Assembly: GCA_944386475.1 (NCBI GenBank)
Contig: CALXBH010000042.1
Coordinates: 1 to 59,235 of the forward strand
Origin: an uncultured Clostridia bacterium
Lineage (GTDB): Bacteria > Bacillota > Clostridia > Oscillospirales > Ruminococcaceae
Direction of reading: 5' to 3'
Length of the DNA stretch: 59,235 nucleotides
The notes below the pieces were generated by a model. That model saw only the letters and a list, made by a program, of their open reading frames with translations, ran no database searches and was not told the origin of the DNA. The position numbers were made by a program, and so were the translations under genes. Shown here in pieces: positions 49,872 through 58,636 of the stretch (position 1 is its first letter; each line of letters opens with the position of its first letter).

Positions 49872-50996
49872 ATGAGAATTTTGTTTGCAGGCGGCGGTAC
49901 GGCAGGACATATTAATCCGGCTGTAGCGATTGCGGACTACTTTAAAAAACAAAAGCCGGACACCGAGATTTTATTCGCCGGCACCCCCAAGGGGATGGAG
50001 GCGAGGCTGGTGCCCCAAGCGGGCTTTGCCTTTGCGCCCATTCAGGTGATGGGGTTTTACCGCAGTCTGTCTCCCAAAAGCATGGTCCACAATCTGGAGG
50101 CGGCGGGGTATCTGGCTACCGCCAACAGCCGGGCCAAAAAGATCATCAAGGATTTTAAGCCGGACTTAGTCATCGGCACCGGCGGCTATGTAAGCGGCCC
50201 TATTGTCCGCTGCGCGGCCAAAATGGGAATCAAAACCGCCATCCACGAGCAAAACGCTTTTCCTGGCGTGACCACCAAGCTTTTAAGCAAGCATGTGGAC
50301 CGCATCTTCCTGGCGGTGGAAGAGGCGAAACAATATCTGGATGTTTCCTGCCCGGTGGAGGTGGTGGGGAACCCAGTGCGGGAATCCATCCTGCTAAAAA
50401 CCAAAAGCGAGGCCCGGCGGGAGCTTTCAATAGACGACGGCTTCTGCATCCTCTCCTTTGGCGGCAGCCTGGGGGCGCCGGTTATCAACCGGGCGGCAGC
50501 GGATTTGATGGCCTGGCACAACGGCAAAAAGGAAATTAATCACATCCACGCCACCGGCCGGCAGGGAAAAGAGGCCTTCCCCGGCCTTTTGGCGGAGCGG
50601 CACACCGATGTATCGAAAAATCCCCGCATCGATGTGCGGGAGTATATCGACAACATGGACAGCTGCCTGGCAGCGGCGGATATGGTGGTTTGCCGGGCGG
50701 GGGCGATCACCCTGTCCGAGCTGGAGGCTACCGGCAAGCCGTCTGTGCTGATCCCGTCCCCCTATGTGGCGGAAAACCATCAATACCACAACGCCATGGT
50801 GCTGGAGCATCACGGGGCGGCGATGGTGATGGAGGAAAAGGATTATGACGGACAAAAGCTCATTCAGTTTGTAGAGGGTCTTTACAACGACCGGGAAAAG
50901 CTTAAAGAACTTTCCAAAAACGCCTCCCGTCTGGCAATTTTGGATACCTGTGAAAAGATCTACCGCTCTTTAGAGGCGCTGTTAAAACAGGTTTGA
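49872..50996 (+). CDS. murG: UDP-N-acetylglucosamine-N-acetylmuramyl-pentapeptide transferase MurG
   Basis: A 374-residue GT-B glycosyltransferase making lipid II at the cytoplasmic membrane face. The N-terminal G-loop GGGTAGHINPA (residues 7-17), GTGGYVSGP, IHEQNAFPG and FGGSLGA (second G-loop), and CRAGAITLSELEATGKP are all intact. ATG 49872 lies after GGAGGAAAGGG; a longer in-frame start at 49851 overlaps that site. Confidence 0.97.
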   Translation: MRILFAGGGTAGHINPAVAIADYFKKQKPDTEILFAGTPKGMEARLVPQAGFAFAPIQVMGFYRSLSPKSMVHNLEAAGYLATANSRAKKIIKDFKPDLVIGTGGYVSGPIVRCAAKMGIKTAIHEQNAFPGVTTKLLSKHVDRIFLAVEEAKQYLDVSCPVEVVGNPVRESILLKTKSEARRELSIDDGFCILSFGGSLGAPVINRAAADLMAWHNGKKEINHIHATGRQGKEAFPGLLAERHTDVSKNPRIDVREYIDNMDSCLAAADMVVCRAGAITLSELEATGKPSVLIPSPYVAENHQYHNAMVLEHHGAAMVMEEKDYDGQKLIQFVEGLYNDREKLKELSKNASRLAILDTCEKIYRSLEALLKQV

Positions 50997-51079
50997 CGAA
51001 CCATCCCTTTCATGACGGCATAGTATAGGGTGCTAAGGTGCTTGACACCGAATACTTGCTGTGTGAAAGGGTGTTGTTC

Positions 51080-52357
51080 GTGGACCAGTTACGGATCCGG
51101 GGCGGCTTACGGGTCGCGGGAGAAATCTCCGTCCACGGGGCGAAAAACAGCTCGCTGCCCCTGCTTGCCGCCACTATCTTGGGAAAGTCCCAAAGCATTT
51201 TACATAACTGCCCCCGGCTGTCCGATGTGGACGCCGCCGTGAGGATTTTGTCCTATTTGGGCTGCCCGGTGGAGCGCTCCGGCCATACGGTGTGGGTGGA
51301 CACGTCGCAGCTTTCCCATTTTGACGTGCCGGAGGAGCTTATGCGGGAGATGCGGTCTTCCATTGTGTTTTTGGGAGCCATCGCCGCCCGGCTGGGCAAG
51401 GTGAAGATCTCTTTCCCCGGCGGGTGCGAACTAGGCCCCCGTCCCATCGACCTGCACCTGTCCTCCCTGCGCAAGCTGGGGCTTATCATCCGGGAGGATC
51501 ACGGTTTTTTGGACTGCGAGGTGGCCGGCCGGCTGAAAGGGGCGGTAATCCCTTTATCCTTCCCCAGCGTGGGGGCCACGGAAAATATCCTGCTGGCCGC
51601 TGCCACGGCGGAGGGGGTCACCCAGATCCTAAATGCCGCCCAGGAGCCGGAAATCGCCGATCTGGCGGATTTTTTAAACGCCTGCGGGGCGAAGATCTCC
51701 GGAGCGGGGAAGAGCACCATCTTTATAGAAGGGGTGGAGGAGCTTCACGGCGCGGAGCACGAGGTGATCCCCGACCGGATTGTGTCGGCTACCTATCTGT
51801 GCTGTGCCGCCGCCACCGGCGGGGAGATTCTGGTGCGCCGGGCCTGTCCCGAAACGGTGGCCGGGGTGCTTCCGGTGCTGGAGCAGATGGGCTGCCGGAT
51901 CTACACCGGGGAAAAAAGCATCTATCTAAAGGCCCCGGAACGCTTAAAACGAATCCGCACCGTTCGCACCATGCCCTACCCGGGCTTCCCCACCGATGCC
52001 CAGGCGCCGGTGATGGCGGCCGCCGCCCTGGCGGACGGCACCAGCGTGTTTGTAGAAAACATCTTTGAAAGCCGCTACAAACATGTGGCGGAGCTTGCAC
52101 GCATGGGAGCGGACATCAAGGTGGAAGGCAAGGTCGCCGTAGTCAACGGGGTTAAAAAGCTGTACGGCGCCGGGGTGGAGGCCACCGATCTGCGGGGTGG
52201 GGCGGCCCTGGTGGTAGCGGGCCTTGCCGCAGAAGGGGAGACGGTGGTCTCCCAGATCCAGCATATCGACCGGGGTTACGAACAGATTGAGGAGAGCTTA
52301 AACAGCTTAGGGGCGCACATTCAGCGCGTGACGGAAAAAGCGGCGGAAGACCAGTAA
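51080..52357 (+). CDS. murA: UDP-N-acetylglucosamine 1-carboxyvinyltransferase
   Basis: A 425-residue enolpyruvyl transferase, first committed step of peptidoglycan synthesis. It starts DQLRIRGGLRVAGEISVHGAKN-like (read as DQLRIRGGLRV and SVHGAKNSSLPLLAA), with the catalytic, fosfomycin-binding Cys116 in PGGCELGPRPIDLHLSSL. GTG 51080 is preferred, 9 nt after GAAAGGG; GTG 51071 and TTG 51074 are alternatives. Having murA inside this cluster is seen in some Clostridia. It is followed 18 nt later by ftsQ. Confidence 0.95.
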   Translation: MDQLRIRGGLRVAGEISVHGAKNSSLPLLAATILGKSQSILHNCPRLSDVDAAVRILSYLGCPVERSGHTVWVDTSQLSHFDVPEELMREMRSSIVFLGAIAARLGKVKISFPGGCELGPRPIDLHLSSLRKLGLIIREDHGFLDCEVAGRLKGAVIPLSFPSVGATENILLAAATAEGVTQILNAAQEPEIADLADFLNACGAKISGAGKSTIFIEGVEELHGAEHEVIPDRIVSATYLCCAAATGGEILVRRACPETVAGVLPVLEQMGCRIYTGEKSIYLKAPERLKRIRTVRTMPYPGFPTDAQAPVMAAAALADGTSVFVENIFESRYKHVAELARMGADIKVEGKVAVVNGVKKLYGAGVEATDLRGGAALVVAGLAAEGETVVSQIQHIDRGYEQIEESLNSLGAHIQRVTEKAAEDQ

Positions 52358-52375
52358 AAACGCAGGGAGGTTTCC

Positions 52376-53338
52376 ATGAAGGACGTAAAAGTAAACACCC
52401 GCTCTCCCTCCCGGGAGCGGGCCAAGGCGGAAAATTCCAAACGGCACCGGCGGCGCAGGAAAAGGAGCTATATGCTCTATTATATCCTGCTGCTGCTGTT
52501 TGTGCTGATTGCGTTTGTCACCCTGTCCGTGACGGTGTTTTTTAATATCTCGGATATCCAGGTGGAGGGGATCAGCCGGTTAAACGCTCAGGATGTCATC
52601 ACCGCGTCGGAGATCGAGATCGGGGACAACCTGTTTCGCTCCAATCTGTCGGGCGCTGCGGAGAAAATCAAGCAGAGCCAGGTCTATGCCGATGAGGTGA
52701 CCATCACCCGCAAACTTCCGGGTACGCTGGTGATTCAGATCACCGAAGCGGAGCCTACCATGAATCTGAAAACCGGGGACACCTACGCGGTGTTAAGCGC
52801 CAAGGGCCGGGTGCTGGAGGTGGATGAACAGAAGCCCAACGAAGACTTAATTACCCTGGAGGGCATCCAGCAGGACAACCTTAAACGGGGCGATTTTCTG
52901 GATATGGAAAACAACGAGAAGCTGGACACCCTGCAAACGATTTTGGAAGCCATAAAAGAAGTGGGCTTTGAAGGGATTAAAGGCATCAATCTGGAAAATC
53001 TGGCGGATATTCACCTGAACTATTTGGACCGCATTCGCATTGATCTGGGAACGATCTCGGAACTCAACTACAAGCTGACGTTTGTCAAGGATATCGTGGA
53101 AAACCGCCTGGAGCAAAATACCATGGGGATTATCAAAGCCCAGCAGGCCAGTGAGGTGCATTTCCAGGATACCTTCGAGAATCCGAATATATCTTCAGAT
53201 GTATCCTCCGACACAGCCTCCGATACGGCGTCGGGCGCTCCGTCGGAGACCTCCTCCCAGCAGGCTGCTTCTCAGAGTACCTCTTCGGCGGCTGCGTCCC
53301 AGGGAACTTCATCGGCCGGGACGTCCACTGCCGGGTAA
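52376..53338 (+). CDS. ftsQ: Cell division protein FtsQ/DivIB
   Basis: A 320-residue bitopic protein. The basic N-terminus (RHRRRRKR), one membrane helix (residues ~33-57), a POTRA domain (ISDIQVEGISRLNAQDVITA), and the FtsQ/DivIB beta domain follow. The last ~50 residues are almost only Ser, Ala, Thr, Gln and Gly, an extracytoplasmic low-complexity tail. It would bridge FtsL and the septal synthase. ATG 52376 follows AGGGAGG. Confidence 0.92.
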   Translation: MKDVKVNTRSPSRERAKAENSKRHRRRRKRSYMLYYILLLLFVLIAFVTLSVTVFFNISDIQVEGISRLNAQDVITASEIEIGDNLFRSNLSGAAEKIKQSQVYADEVTITRKLPGTLVIQITEAEPTMNLKTGDTYAVLSAKGRVLEVDEQKPNEDLITLEGIQQDNLKRGDFLDMENNEKLDTLQTILEAIKEVGFEGIKGINLENLADIHLNYLDRIRIDLGTISELNYKLTFVKDIVENRLEQNTMGIIKAQQASEVHFQDTFENPNISSDVSSDTASDTASGAPSETSSQQAASQSTSSAAASQGTSSAGTSTAG

Positions 53339-53361
53339 CGGGGAAAAAGGAGAGAGGGATT

Positions 53362-54087
53362 ATGAAACCAAAGACCAAAGCACGGATTACAGTTCTTATT
53401 TTGTCGCTGGCCATCGCTGTCCTCAGTTTTTTTGCCACCTGGCAGATCCGAAGCGTTTCAGCCAACCGGGAGACTCAAAAGACCCCCGAGCTTGCCCGGG
53501 CGGAGGAACTGCAAAAACAGCTGACAGCGGAGCTTGAAAACAGCGCGAAGCTTCAGCAGGAGGTGGAGGAACAGCGCAAGACCATCGCCCAGCTGCGCGC
53601 CCAGGACCCGGACGAGCAGTCCCAAGCGCTTCAGGGGCAGCTCGACAAAGCGGAGATGATGGCGGGGCTTGCCACAGTAGAGGGCGAGGGAGTCACCGTT
53701 TTGCTGGACGACGCCAAGGGACAGGCCCTGACAGGGGACCCCAACAACTACATCATCCATGACAGCGATATCCTTCAGGTGTTAAATGAGCTGCGGGATG
53801 CGGGCGCTGAGGCGCTTTCCATCAACGGAGAACGGATTTTGGCAACCACCGAAATCCGCTGCGCCGGGAGCGTGTTAAGCGCCAACAATCAGCGAATCGC
53901 CGCGCCTTTTACCATCCAGGCCATCGGGGATCCGCAAAAGCTGTCCGCGGCGCTTAATCTGCGCAACGGCGTGGCGGACAACCTGCGCCAGTGGGGCATC
54001 CAGGTGGAGGTCACCCAGCGGGATAAGATCATCATCGAAGGCTATAAGGGAGGGATGCAGTTTGAATACGCCCAGCGCACGGAATGA
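53362..54087 (+). CDS. DUF881 family protein (YlxW-like)
   Basis: A 241-residue protein with an N-terminal membrane helix (residues ~9-27), an extracytoplasmic coiled coil (EELQKQLTAELENSAKLQQE) and the DUF881 domain, with GLATVEGEGVTVLLDD, ALSINGERI and APFTIQAIGDP. DUF881 proteins sit between divIB and ftsZ in many Firmicutes; their exact role in division is unsettled. It ends with a 26-nt overlap into the DUF1290 gene. Confidence 0.9.
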   Translation: MKPKTKARITVLILSLAIAVLSFFATWQIRSVSANRETQKTPELARAEELQKQLTAELENSAKLQQEVEEQRKTIAQLRAQDPDEQSQALQGQLDKAEMMAGLATVEGEGVTVLLDDAKGQALTGDPNNYIIHDSDILQVLNELRDAGAEALSINGERILATTEIRCAGSVLSANNQRIAAPFTIQAIGDPQKLSAALNLRNGVADNLRQWGIQVEVTQRDKIIIEGYKGGMQFEYAQRTE

Positions 54088-54481
54088 AAATATCGAACAG
54101 AAAAAAAGAGAGCGCCGGTTAGGCTGGTGGATGCTTTTGCCGGTTTTGGCAATCGCTGTCGGAATCGCCGTGGGGCTGTGGTTCCCGGGATATATCGCCA
54201 GCGAATACACTACTTTTTTTGCGGTGGGGATTGTAGCGGCTTTTGACTCGATCCTGGGAGGATTAAAGGCTGTCCCCAAAGGGACTTTTCGTCTTCGGAT
54301 CTTTATTTCGGGGTTTTTGGTCAATATTATCGCAGCGGTTTTGCTTACCTTTATGGGGTATCTGCTGAGCCTGGATTTGTATCTCGCCGTTATTGTTATT
54401 TTCGGCGCCCGGATCTTCAAAAATTTAGCGCAAATCCGAAAATTGCTATTGAAATTTGATGGTAAATCTGATAGCATATAA
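54062..54481 (+). CDS. sbp: DUF1290 small basic membrane protein (Sbp)
   Basis: A 139-residue protein with a charged N-terminus (KKRERR) and about four membrane helices. The marks are LWFPGYIASEYTTFFAVGI, DSILGGLKAV and RIFISGFLVNIIAAVLL, typical of the small basic protein next to ylxW and ftsZ. It starts at TTG 54062, within the end of the DUF881 gene, with AAGGGAGGG upstream, so its translation is coupled. Function unknown. Confidence 0.88.
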   Translation: MNTPSARNENIEQKKRERRLGWWMLLPVLAIAVGIAVGLWFPGYIASEYTTFFAVGIVAAFDSILGGLKAVPKGTFRLRIFISGFLVNIIAAVLLTFMGYLLSLDLYLAVIVIFGARIFKNLAQIRKLLLKFDGKSDSI

Positions 54482-54485
54482 TTAT

Positions 54486-54572
54486 ATAAGTATATGGAAG
54501 GCATTTGATCCCCAGACCTTTGCCGCCGCCTCTTCAGCGGCAATAAGGCCGGCTGGTTTTGTATATACTTAT
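54486..54572 (+). promoter_or_regulatory. Structured leader before ftsZ
   Basis: A perfect 10-bp outer stem ATAAGTATAT (54486-54495) with ATATACTTAT (54563-54572) encloses an inner hairpin: CCAG/CTGG, CCTT/AAGG and TGCCGC/GCGGCA around 54512-54556. The right arm ends 8 nt before the AGGAGG of ftsZ. A TATAAT box at 54477-54482 lies directly upstream but its -35 is poor. This may be a regulatory RNA element or an unusual operator. Confidence 0.5.
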
Positions 54573-54593
54573 CCATTTTAGGAGGACGAGCCT

Positions 54594-55682
54594 GTGAACT
54601 TTATGTTGGATGAAGATTTTGAAAAAAGTGTAAATATCAAAGTCGCCGGAATCGGCGGCGGCGGCGGAAACGCGGTAAACCGCATGATCGCCTCCGGAAT
54701 GCAGAGTGTTGAGTTTATTTCGATTAATACAGACCAGCAGGCGCTATATCATTCAAAGGCCACCCACAAAATGCAGATTGGTGAAAAGCTTACCAAAGGC
54801 CGCGGTGCAGGCGGCGAACCTGAAAAAGGCCAGCGCGCGGCGGAAGAAAGCCGGGACGAGATCGCTTCGGCCCTGAAAGGTACACAGATGGTGTTTATCA
54901 CCGCCGGTATGGGCGGCGGTACCGGCACCGGCGCGGCTCCCATTGTGGCGGAGGTTGCCCGGGAGCTGGGAATCCTGACGGTGGGCATTGTCACCAAACC
55001 CTTTGAGTTTGAGGGCAAGCGCCGGATGGCCCAGGCAGAAGCGGGCATCGCGGAACTCCGCAAACAGGTGGACTCTTTGGTGGTCATCCCCAACGAACGG
55101 CTGAAACTGATTTCTGAGCAGAAGATCACCCTTGCCAACGCTTTTGAGGCAGCCGACAACGTGCTGCGCCAGGGCGTGCAGAGTATCTCCGATTTGATTA
55201 ATGTCCCCGGCCTTGTGAATCTGGACTTCGCCGATGTAACGACGGTGATGAAGGACGCCGGTTACGCGCATATGGGCGTGGGCAGCGCTCAGGGAAAAGA
55301 CAAGGCGGAGCTTGCCGCTTCTGCGGCGATTTCCAGCCCCCTCTTAGAGACCTCCATCAACGGGGCGAAGGGTGTTATCATCAACATCACTTCGTCGCCT
55401 GACGTAGGACTGGATGAGGTGGATATGGCTTCCTCCATGATTACCAAAGCGGCTCATCCGGATGCAAACATCATCTGGGGCGCTGCCTTTGACGAGGAAT
55501 TGGAAGATGAAATGAAGATCACGGTTATTGCCACCGGATTTGACAGCGGCGCCAAGGGCGAAACCCCTGTTTCCGCTCCTGCTGCTGCAGAGCCTGAGGA
55601 TATCAAGACCGAAGAACCGGACGCCTTTGACACCGATATCGGTTTCGGTGAGATCATGGGAATCTTTAAAGGCCGGAAATAA
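54594..55682 (+). CDS. ftsZ: Cell division protein FtsZ
   Basis: A 362-residue tubulin-like GTPase that forms the division ring. The signature GGGTGTGA is at residues 107-114, [19 protein letters not shown] at the N-terminus, and the T7 loop is [11 protein letters not shown]. The C-terminal linker is short (Ala/Glu/Pro-rich) and the tail reads [14 protein letters not shown], without the usual DIPxFLR peptide. The start is GTG 54594, 8 nt after AGGAGG. There is no ftsA gene in the cluster. Confidence 0.97.
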   Translation: MNFMLDEDFEKSVNIKVAGIGGGGGNAVNRMIASGMQSVEFISINTDQQALYHSKATHKMQIGEKLTKGRGAGGEPEKGQRAAEESRDEIASALKGTQMVFITAGMGGGTGTGAAPIVAEVARELGILTVGIVTKPFEFEGKRRMAQAEAGIAELRKQVDSLVVIPNERLKLISEQKITLANAFEAADNVLRQGVQSISDLINVPGLVNLDFADVTTVMKDAGYAHMGVGSAQGKDKAELAASAAISSPLLETSINGAKGVIINITSSPDVGLDEVDMASSMITKAAHPDANIIWGAAFDEELEDEMKITVIATGFDSGAKGETPVSAPAAAEPEDIKTEEPDAFDTDIGFGEIMGIFKGRK

Positions 55683-55696
55683 GAATAGTGTTTTTA

Positions 55697-55735
55697 AAAA
55701 GAGGAAAGACTAATTCTGGTCTTTCCTCTTTTTTG
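55697..55735 (+). terminator. Intrinsic terminator after ftsZ
   Basis: AAAAGAGGAAAGAC pairs with GTCTTTCCTCTTTT around a short loop, followed by a run of T. Confidence 0.9.
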
Positions 55736-55892
55736 CTGCAAGCACATTTTGATTTTTAAACTGCGTTGCAAAAGATTATATTGAAAACAGTCTTCGCCGC
55801 TAAAGTCCGATGGGAGGTATGGGTAAAGGAATCCGCCAAAAGCTGAAGGATGAAAAATTACAAAAAGTTGACCTTATCCGGGAAAAAAGGGC

Positions 55893-55920
55893 TTGATTTG
55901 TTCATTTAATGTGATATAAT
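55893..55920 (+). promoter_or_regulatory. Promoter of corA
   Basis: TTGATT (55893-55898), a 16-bp spacer and TATAAT (55915-55920). The expected start near 55927 leaves about 240 nt of leader. Confidence 0.7.
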
Positions 55921-55928
55921 AAAATAAG

Positions 55929-55960
55929 CGCGGAATATTAGATGATTTCGCGGCTTTTTA
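55929..55960 (+). terminator. Terminator-like hairpin at the start of the corA leader
   Basis: CGCGGAAT pairs with ATTTCGCG (one G-U) around an 8-nt loop and is followed by GCTTTTTATT. Being at the very 5' end of the transcript, it may act in attenuation. Confidence 0.5.
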
Positions 55961-56010
55961 TTGTCTAAAGCCGGTTTGGCCGGTTATTTTATAAAAAAGG
56001 AGGCGGTATT

Positions 56011-56094
56011 GTGGGTACCGACCCGTATGGGAGTTGTAGTTTAATAAAACAAGAACCGGTCCGGCGGGGTGCGGCCTGCAATCTAACCGCTTAA
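56011..56094 (+). CDS. Possible leader peptide upstream of corA (27 aa)
   Basis: GTG 56011 is preceded at 7 nt by a very strong AAGGAGG and opens 27 codons (MGTDPYGSC...CNLTA) ending at TAA 56092. The site is stronger than that of corA itself. The stretch downstream of it can fold into hairpins (including CTTGTTAAGA/TCTTAATAAG next to the corA ribosome site). By analogy with leader peptides of Mg transporter genes it could control corA, but this is inference; no homologous peptide was recognised. Confidence 0.4.
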   Translation: MGTDPYGSCSLIKQEPVRRGAACNLTA

Positions 56095-56170
56095 GCTTTT
56101 CCCCTGCCGGTGTTCCCTTGGGAAGCGGCGCTTGTTAAGATCATTCTTAATAAGAACAGGGGGCAAAAAT

Positions 56171-57103
56171 ATGCTGAACTTTTTTAAATCTGTCAATAAT
56201 CGTATGACCGAAGTGGAGGAATTCTGCGAGGGCTGCTGGGTAAGCGCCGTAGCTCCGGATGAGGAGGAAGTCGCCTACCTGATTAACGACTTAAAGCTGG
56301 AGCAGGATTTTGTGCTGGCGGCTTTGGACGAGGAGGAGTCCTCCCGTATTGACAAGGAAGAGAACCAAACACTGGTGATCGTGGACGCTCCGGTAGCGGT
56401 TAAGGAAACGGATAAAAACACAATTTTGTACACCACCTGCCCAATCGGCATTATTATGACGGATACGGCGGTGATTACTATCAGCCTGCGGGAAAATTCG
56501 GTGATTTCCGAGTTGGAGGACGGCCTGGTCAAAAATGTCCAGCCCCATCTGAAAACCCGTTTTTTCCTGACGATGCTTTTGCGGATCGCCACCCGGTATC
56601 TGCAATACTTAAAACAGATCGACAAGATCTCGGACATGATGGAAAAACAGCTCCATAAGTCTATGAAAAACAAAGAACTGATCCAGCTGCTGGGGCTGGA
56701 AAAATCCCTGGTGTACTTTTCCACTTCATTAAAATCCAATGAGGTGACGCTGGAAAAGATCTATCGGGGCCGGGTGCTCAAACTTTATGAAGACGATCAG
56801 GATCTGCTGGAAGATGTGCTTATTGAAGTCAAACAGGCCATCGAGATGTCCAATATCTATTCCAGCATCCTTTCGGGAACCATGGATGCGTTTGCGTCGA
56901 TTATCTCCAACAACCTGAACATCGTGATGAAGGTGCTGACCTCCATTACGATTCTTATGGCGATCCCTACGATGGTGTCCAGTTTTTACGGGATGAATGT
57001 GGAGGGACTGCCTGTTCCATTTTTTTGGTTCCCGCTGGTGCTGTCGATTTTGTTGACAGCCATTGTAGCGGTGGTTTTGGTTAAAACCCACATGTTTAAA
57101 TAG
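56171..57103 (+). CDS. corA: CorA family magnesium/divalent cation channel
   Basis: A 310-residue channel protein. A cytoplasmic domain of alpha/beta and long helices (residues ~1-245) is followed by two membrane helices; the signature Gly274-Met275-Asn276 lies at the end of the first, followed by VEGLPVPFF. This is typical of CorA-type Mg2+/Co2+ transport. ATG 56171 follows AACAGGGGG; an in-frame upstream start at 56132 has no site. The long leader with a small ORF suggests regulation by cation level. It converges with the DUF4491 gene. Confidence 0.93.
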   Translation: MLNFFKSVNNRMTEVEEFCEGCWVSAVAPDEEEVAYLINDLKLEQDFVLAALDEEESSRIDKEENQTLVIVDAPVAVKETDKNTILYTTCPIGIIMTDTAVITISLRENSVISELEDGLVKNVQPHLKTRFFLTMLLRIATRYLQYLKQIDKISDMMEKQLHKSMKNKELIQLLGLEKSLVYFSTSLKSNEVTLEKIYRGRVLKLYEDDQDLLEDVLIEVKQAIEMSNIYSSILSGTMDAFASIISNNLNIVMKVLTSITILMAIPTMVSSFYGMNVEGLPVPFFWFPLVLSILLTAIVAVVLVKTHMFK

Positions 57104-57126
57104 CGCCTGACACAATAGCAACATAA

Positions 57127-57165
57127 AAACAGCCTCCGTCCTTCTTTAAAAGACGGAGGCTGTTT
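57127..57165. terminator. Bidirectional terminator between corA and the DUF4491 gene
   Basis: A perfect 14-bp stem AAACAGCCTCCGTC with its complement around an 11-nt loop; A-rich left and T-rich right flanks allow use from both sides. Confidence 0.85.
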
Positions 57166-57177
57166 GCCGGTTTTTAG

Positions 57178-57519
57178 TTAATTTTCAGCCTGCTGCTTCT
57201 GTATGTCCTTTTCTGCGGGCTGCACCTGCTCAGCAATTTTGCGCTTGGGATTTTCGGGGAACCACCCTTTTTTCACCCGTTCTTCCTGCTCAAACAGCTC
57301 CTTGATCCCCCACAGGCTGGAAAAGCCGGCGACGCAGAGAATAGAGGATACGATATCGTTGTGAATAAAGAAGGAAATCCCCACTAAAACTAGGCCGAGA
57401 ACCAAAAATGCCGGCCATATTTTTTTGGAAAAATAATATTCCCCTTTGATAACCAAAGGATGAAAAATGCCGATGCACAAAAAACTGCAAACACCGATCA
57501 GAATACCGGTCCAGTTCAT
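57178..57519 (-). CDS. DUF4491 family membrane protein
   Basis: A 113-residue protein with three hydrophobic helices. It begins NWTGILIGVCSFLCIGIFHP, followed by VIKGEYYFSKKIWPAFLVLG, and ends with SLWGIKELFEQEERVKKGWF, all matching DUF4491, common in gut Bacteroidota and Firmicutes. The tail after residue ~88 is charged and cytoplasmic. The minus-strand start follows an AGGAGG. It lies 23 nt downstream of metA on the same strand and is probably co-transcribed. Function unknown. Confidence 0.87.
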   Translation of the reverse strand: MNWTGILIGVCSFLCIGIFHPLVIKGEYYFSKKIWPAFLVLGLVLVGISFFIHNDIVSSILCVAGFSSLWGIKELFEQEERVKKGWFPENPKRKIAEQVQPAEKDIQKQQAEN

Positions 57520-57542
57520 AGTATACCTCCTAAAAAACGCTG

Positions 57543-58460
57543 TTAATGAATGCTATCCAGGTCATAAGGGGTTTGCTGATACACAAAGTAGTTAAGCCAA
57601 TTGGAAAAAAGAAGGTTGGCGTGGCTGCGCCAGATAAAAGGCGGCCGGTTTTGGGGATTGTCCCCGGGGAAATAATTGTAGGGGATGGCGATTGTCTGCC
57701 CTTTTTTAATGTCCCGGCGGTATTCATTGGCCAGAGTGTCCCGGTCGTATTCCGAGTGGCCGGTTACAAAAAACTGCCGGTGGCTTTTGGAAGCGACAAT
57801 ATGAACGCCGGCGATGTCCGAACTGGTCAGAATCTCCAGCTCAGGACATTCCCGGATGTCCCGTTCCGAAACGGTGGTGTGCCGGGAATGGGGGACAAAG
57901 AAAATTTCGTCGAACCCACGGACCAGCTGGTGCTTCGGCATTAATACCCGGTGAGGGAAAATGCCAAACATCTTGGCTTTCAGCTGCCGCTTAGGAATAC
58001 CATAATGATAGTAAAGGCCCGCCTGAGCGCCCCAACAGATGTGCATGGTGGAAAAGACATGGGTTTTGGTCCATTCCATGATCCGGCAAAGCTCTTCCCA
58101 GTAGTCCACCAAGGAAAAGTCCAACAGCTCCACCGGTGCGCCGGTGATAATCATGCCGTCGTATTTATTGTCCTTAATTTCATCAAACGTTTTATAGAAA
58201 TTAAGAAGGTGTTCTTGAGAAGTGTTTTTGGAAACATGGGTCGCTGCCTGCAACAGCTCAATATCTACCTGTAGGGCAGTGTTACTAAGCAGCCGCAGAA
58301 TTTGGGTTTCCGTCTCAATTTTCTTGGGCATTAAATTTAAAAGAACGATTTTCAGCGGCCGAATATCCTGCTTGACAGCACGGCCTTCGTCCATAACAAA
58401 GACATTCTCGCTTTCCAGCGTGGCTTTGGCAGGTAAAGTATCGGGAATTCGAATCGGCAT
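57543..58460 (-). CDS. metA: Homoserine O-acetyltransferase (MetA type)
   Basis: A 305-residue enzyme of methionine synthesis. The catalytic Cys142 is in [13 protein letters not shown]; His and Glu of the active site lie in [12 protein letters not shown]. Residue 111 in [11 protein letters not shown] is Glu, the choice that in this family gives acetyl-CoA instead of succinyl-CoA use, so the product is probably O-acetylhomoserine. ATG 58460 with AAAGGAGC upstream (minus strand) gives [11 protein letters not shown], the usual start. No SAM riboswitch or T-box is seen in the short leader. Confidence 0.95.
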   Translation of the reverse strand: MPIRIPDTLPAKATLESENVFVMDEGRAVKQDIRPLKIVLLNLMPKKIETETQILRLLSNTALQVDIELLQAATHVSKNTSQEHLLNFYKTFDEIKDNKYDGMIITGAPVELLDFSLVDYWEELCRIMEWTKTHVFSTMHICWGAQAGLYYHYGIPKRQLKAKMFGIFPHRVLMPKHQLVRGFDEIFFVPHSRHTTVSERDIRECPELEILTSSDIAGVHIVASKSHRQFFVTGHSEYDRDTLANEYRRDIKKGQTIAIPYNYFPGDNPQNRPPFIWRSHANLLFSNWLNYFVYQQTPYDLDSIH

Positions 58461-58509
58461 CAAAAACGCTCCTTTTTTTGGCGAAATTGTGAAATTTGAA
58501 TTAAATATC

Positions 58510-58538
58510 ATTATATCATGGTTTATGAAAATAGGCAA
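58510..58538 (-). promoter_or_regulatory. Promoter of metA (minus strand)
   Basis: On the minus strand TTGCCT, a 17-bp spacer and TATAAT, about 45-50 nt before metA. Confidence 0.75.
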
Positions 58539-58572
58539 GAACACAAAACTCAAAAAAAGCTAAAAAAAGGTA

Positions 58573-58601
58573 TTGACAGGTGGGAGGGGATGTGGTAATA
58601 T
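58573..58601 (+). promoter_or_regulatory. rRNA promoter P1
   Basis: TTGACA (58573-58578), a 17-bp spacer and TAATAT (58596-58601). Confidence 0.85.
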
Positions 58602-58636
58602 AAATAAGCTGTCCCGCGAGGGAGGCCGGCGAGGGG

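Larger units (their letters stand above)
55683..56170. other. Intergenic region: ftsZ terminator and corA leader
   Basis: 488 nt. After the ftsZ terminator there are about 155 nt in which nothing was recognised (a short, poor ORF-like stretch near 55815 has no support), then the corA promoter and a leader of about 240 nt with hairpins and a small ORF. Confidence 0.65.

Noticed and set aside
55921-56170. M-box (Mg2+) riboswitch before corA
   Set aside because: The conserved M-box core (around GCTACTGCCC and GACGCCAATGGGTC) is not present.
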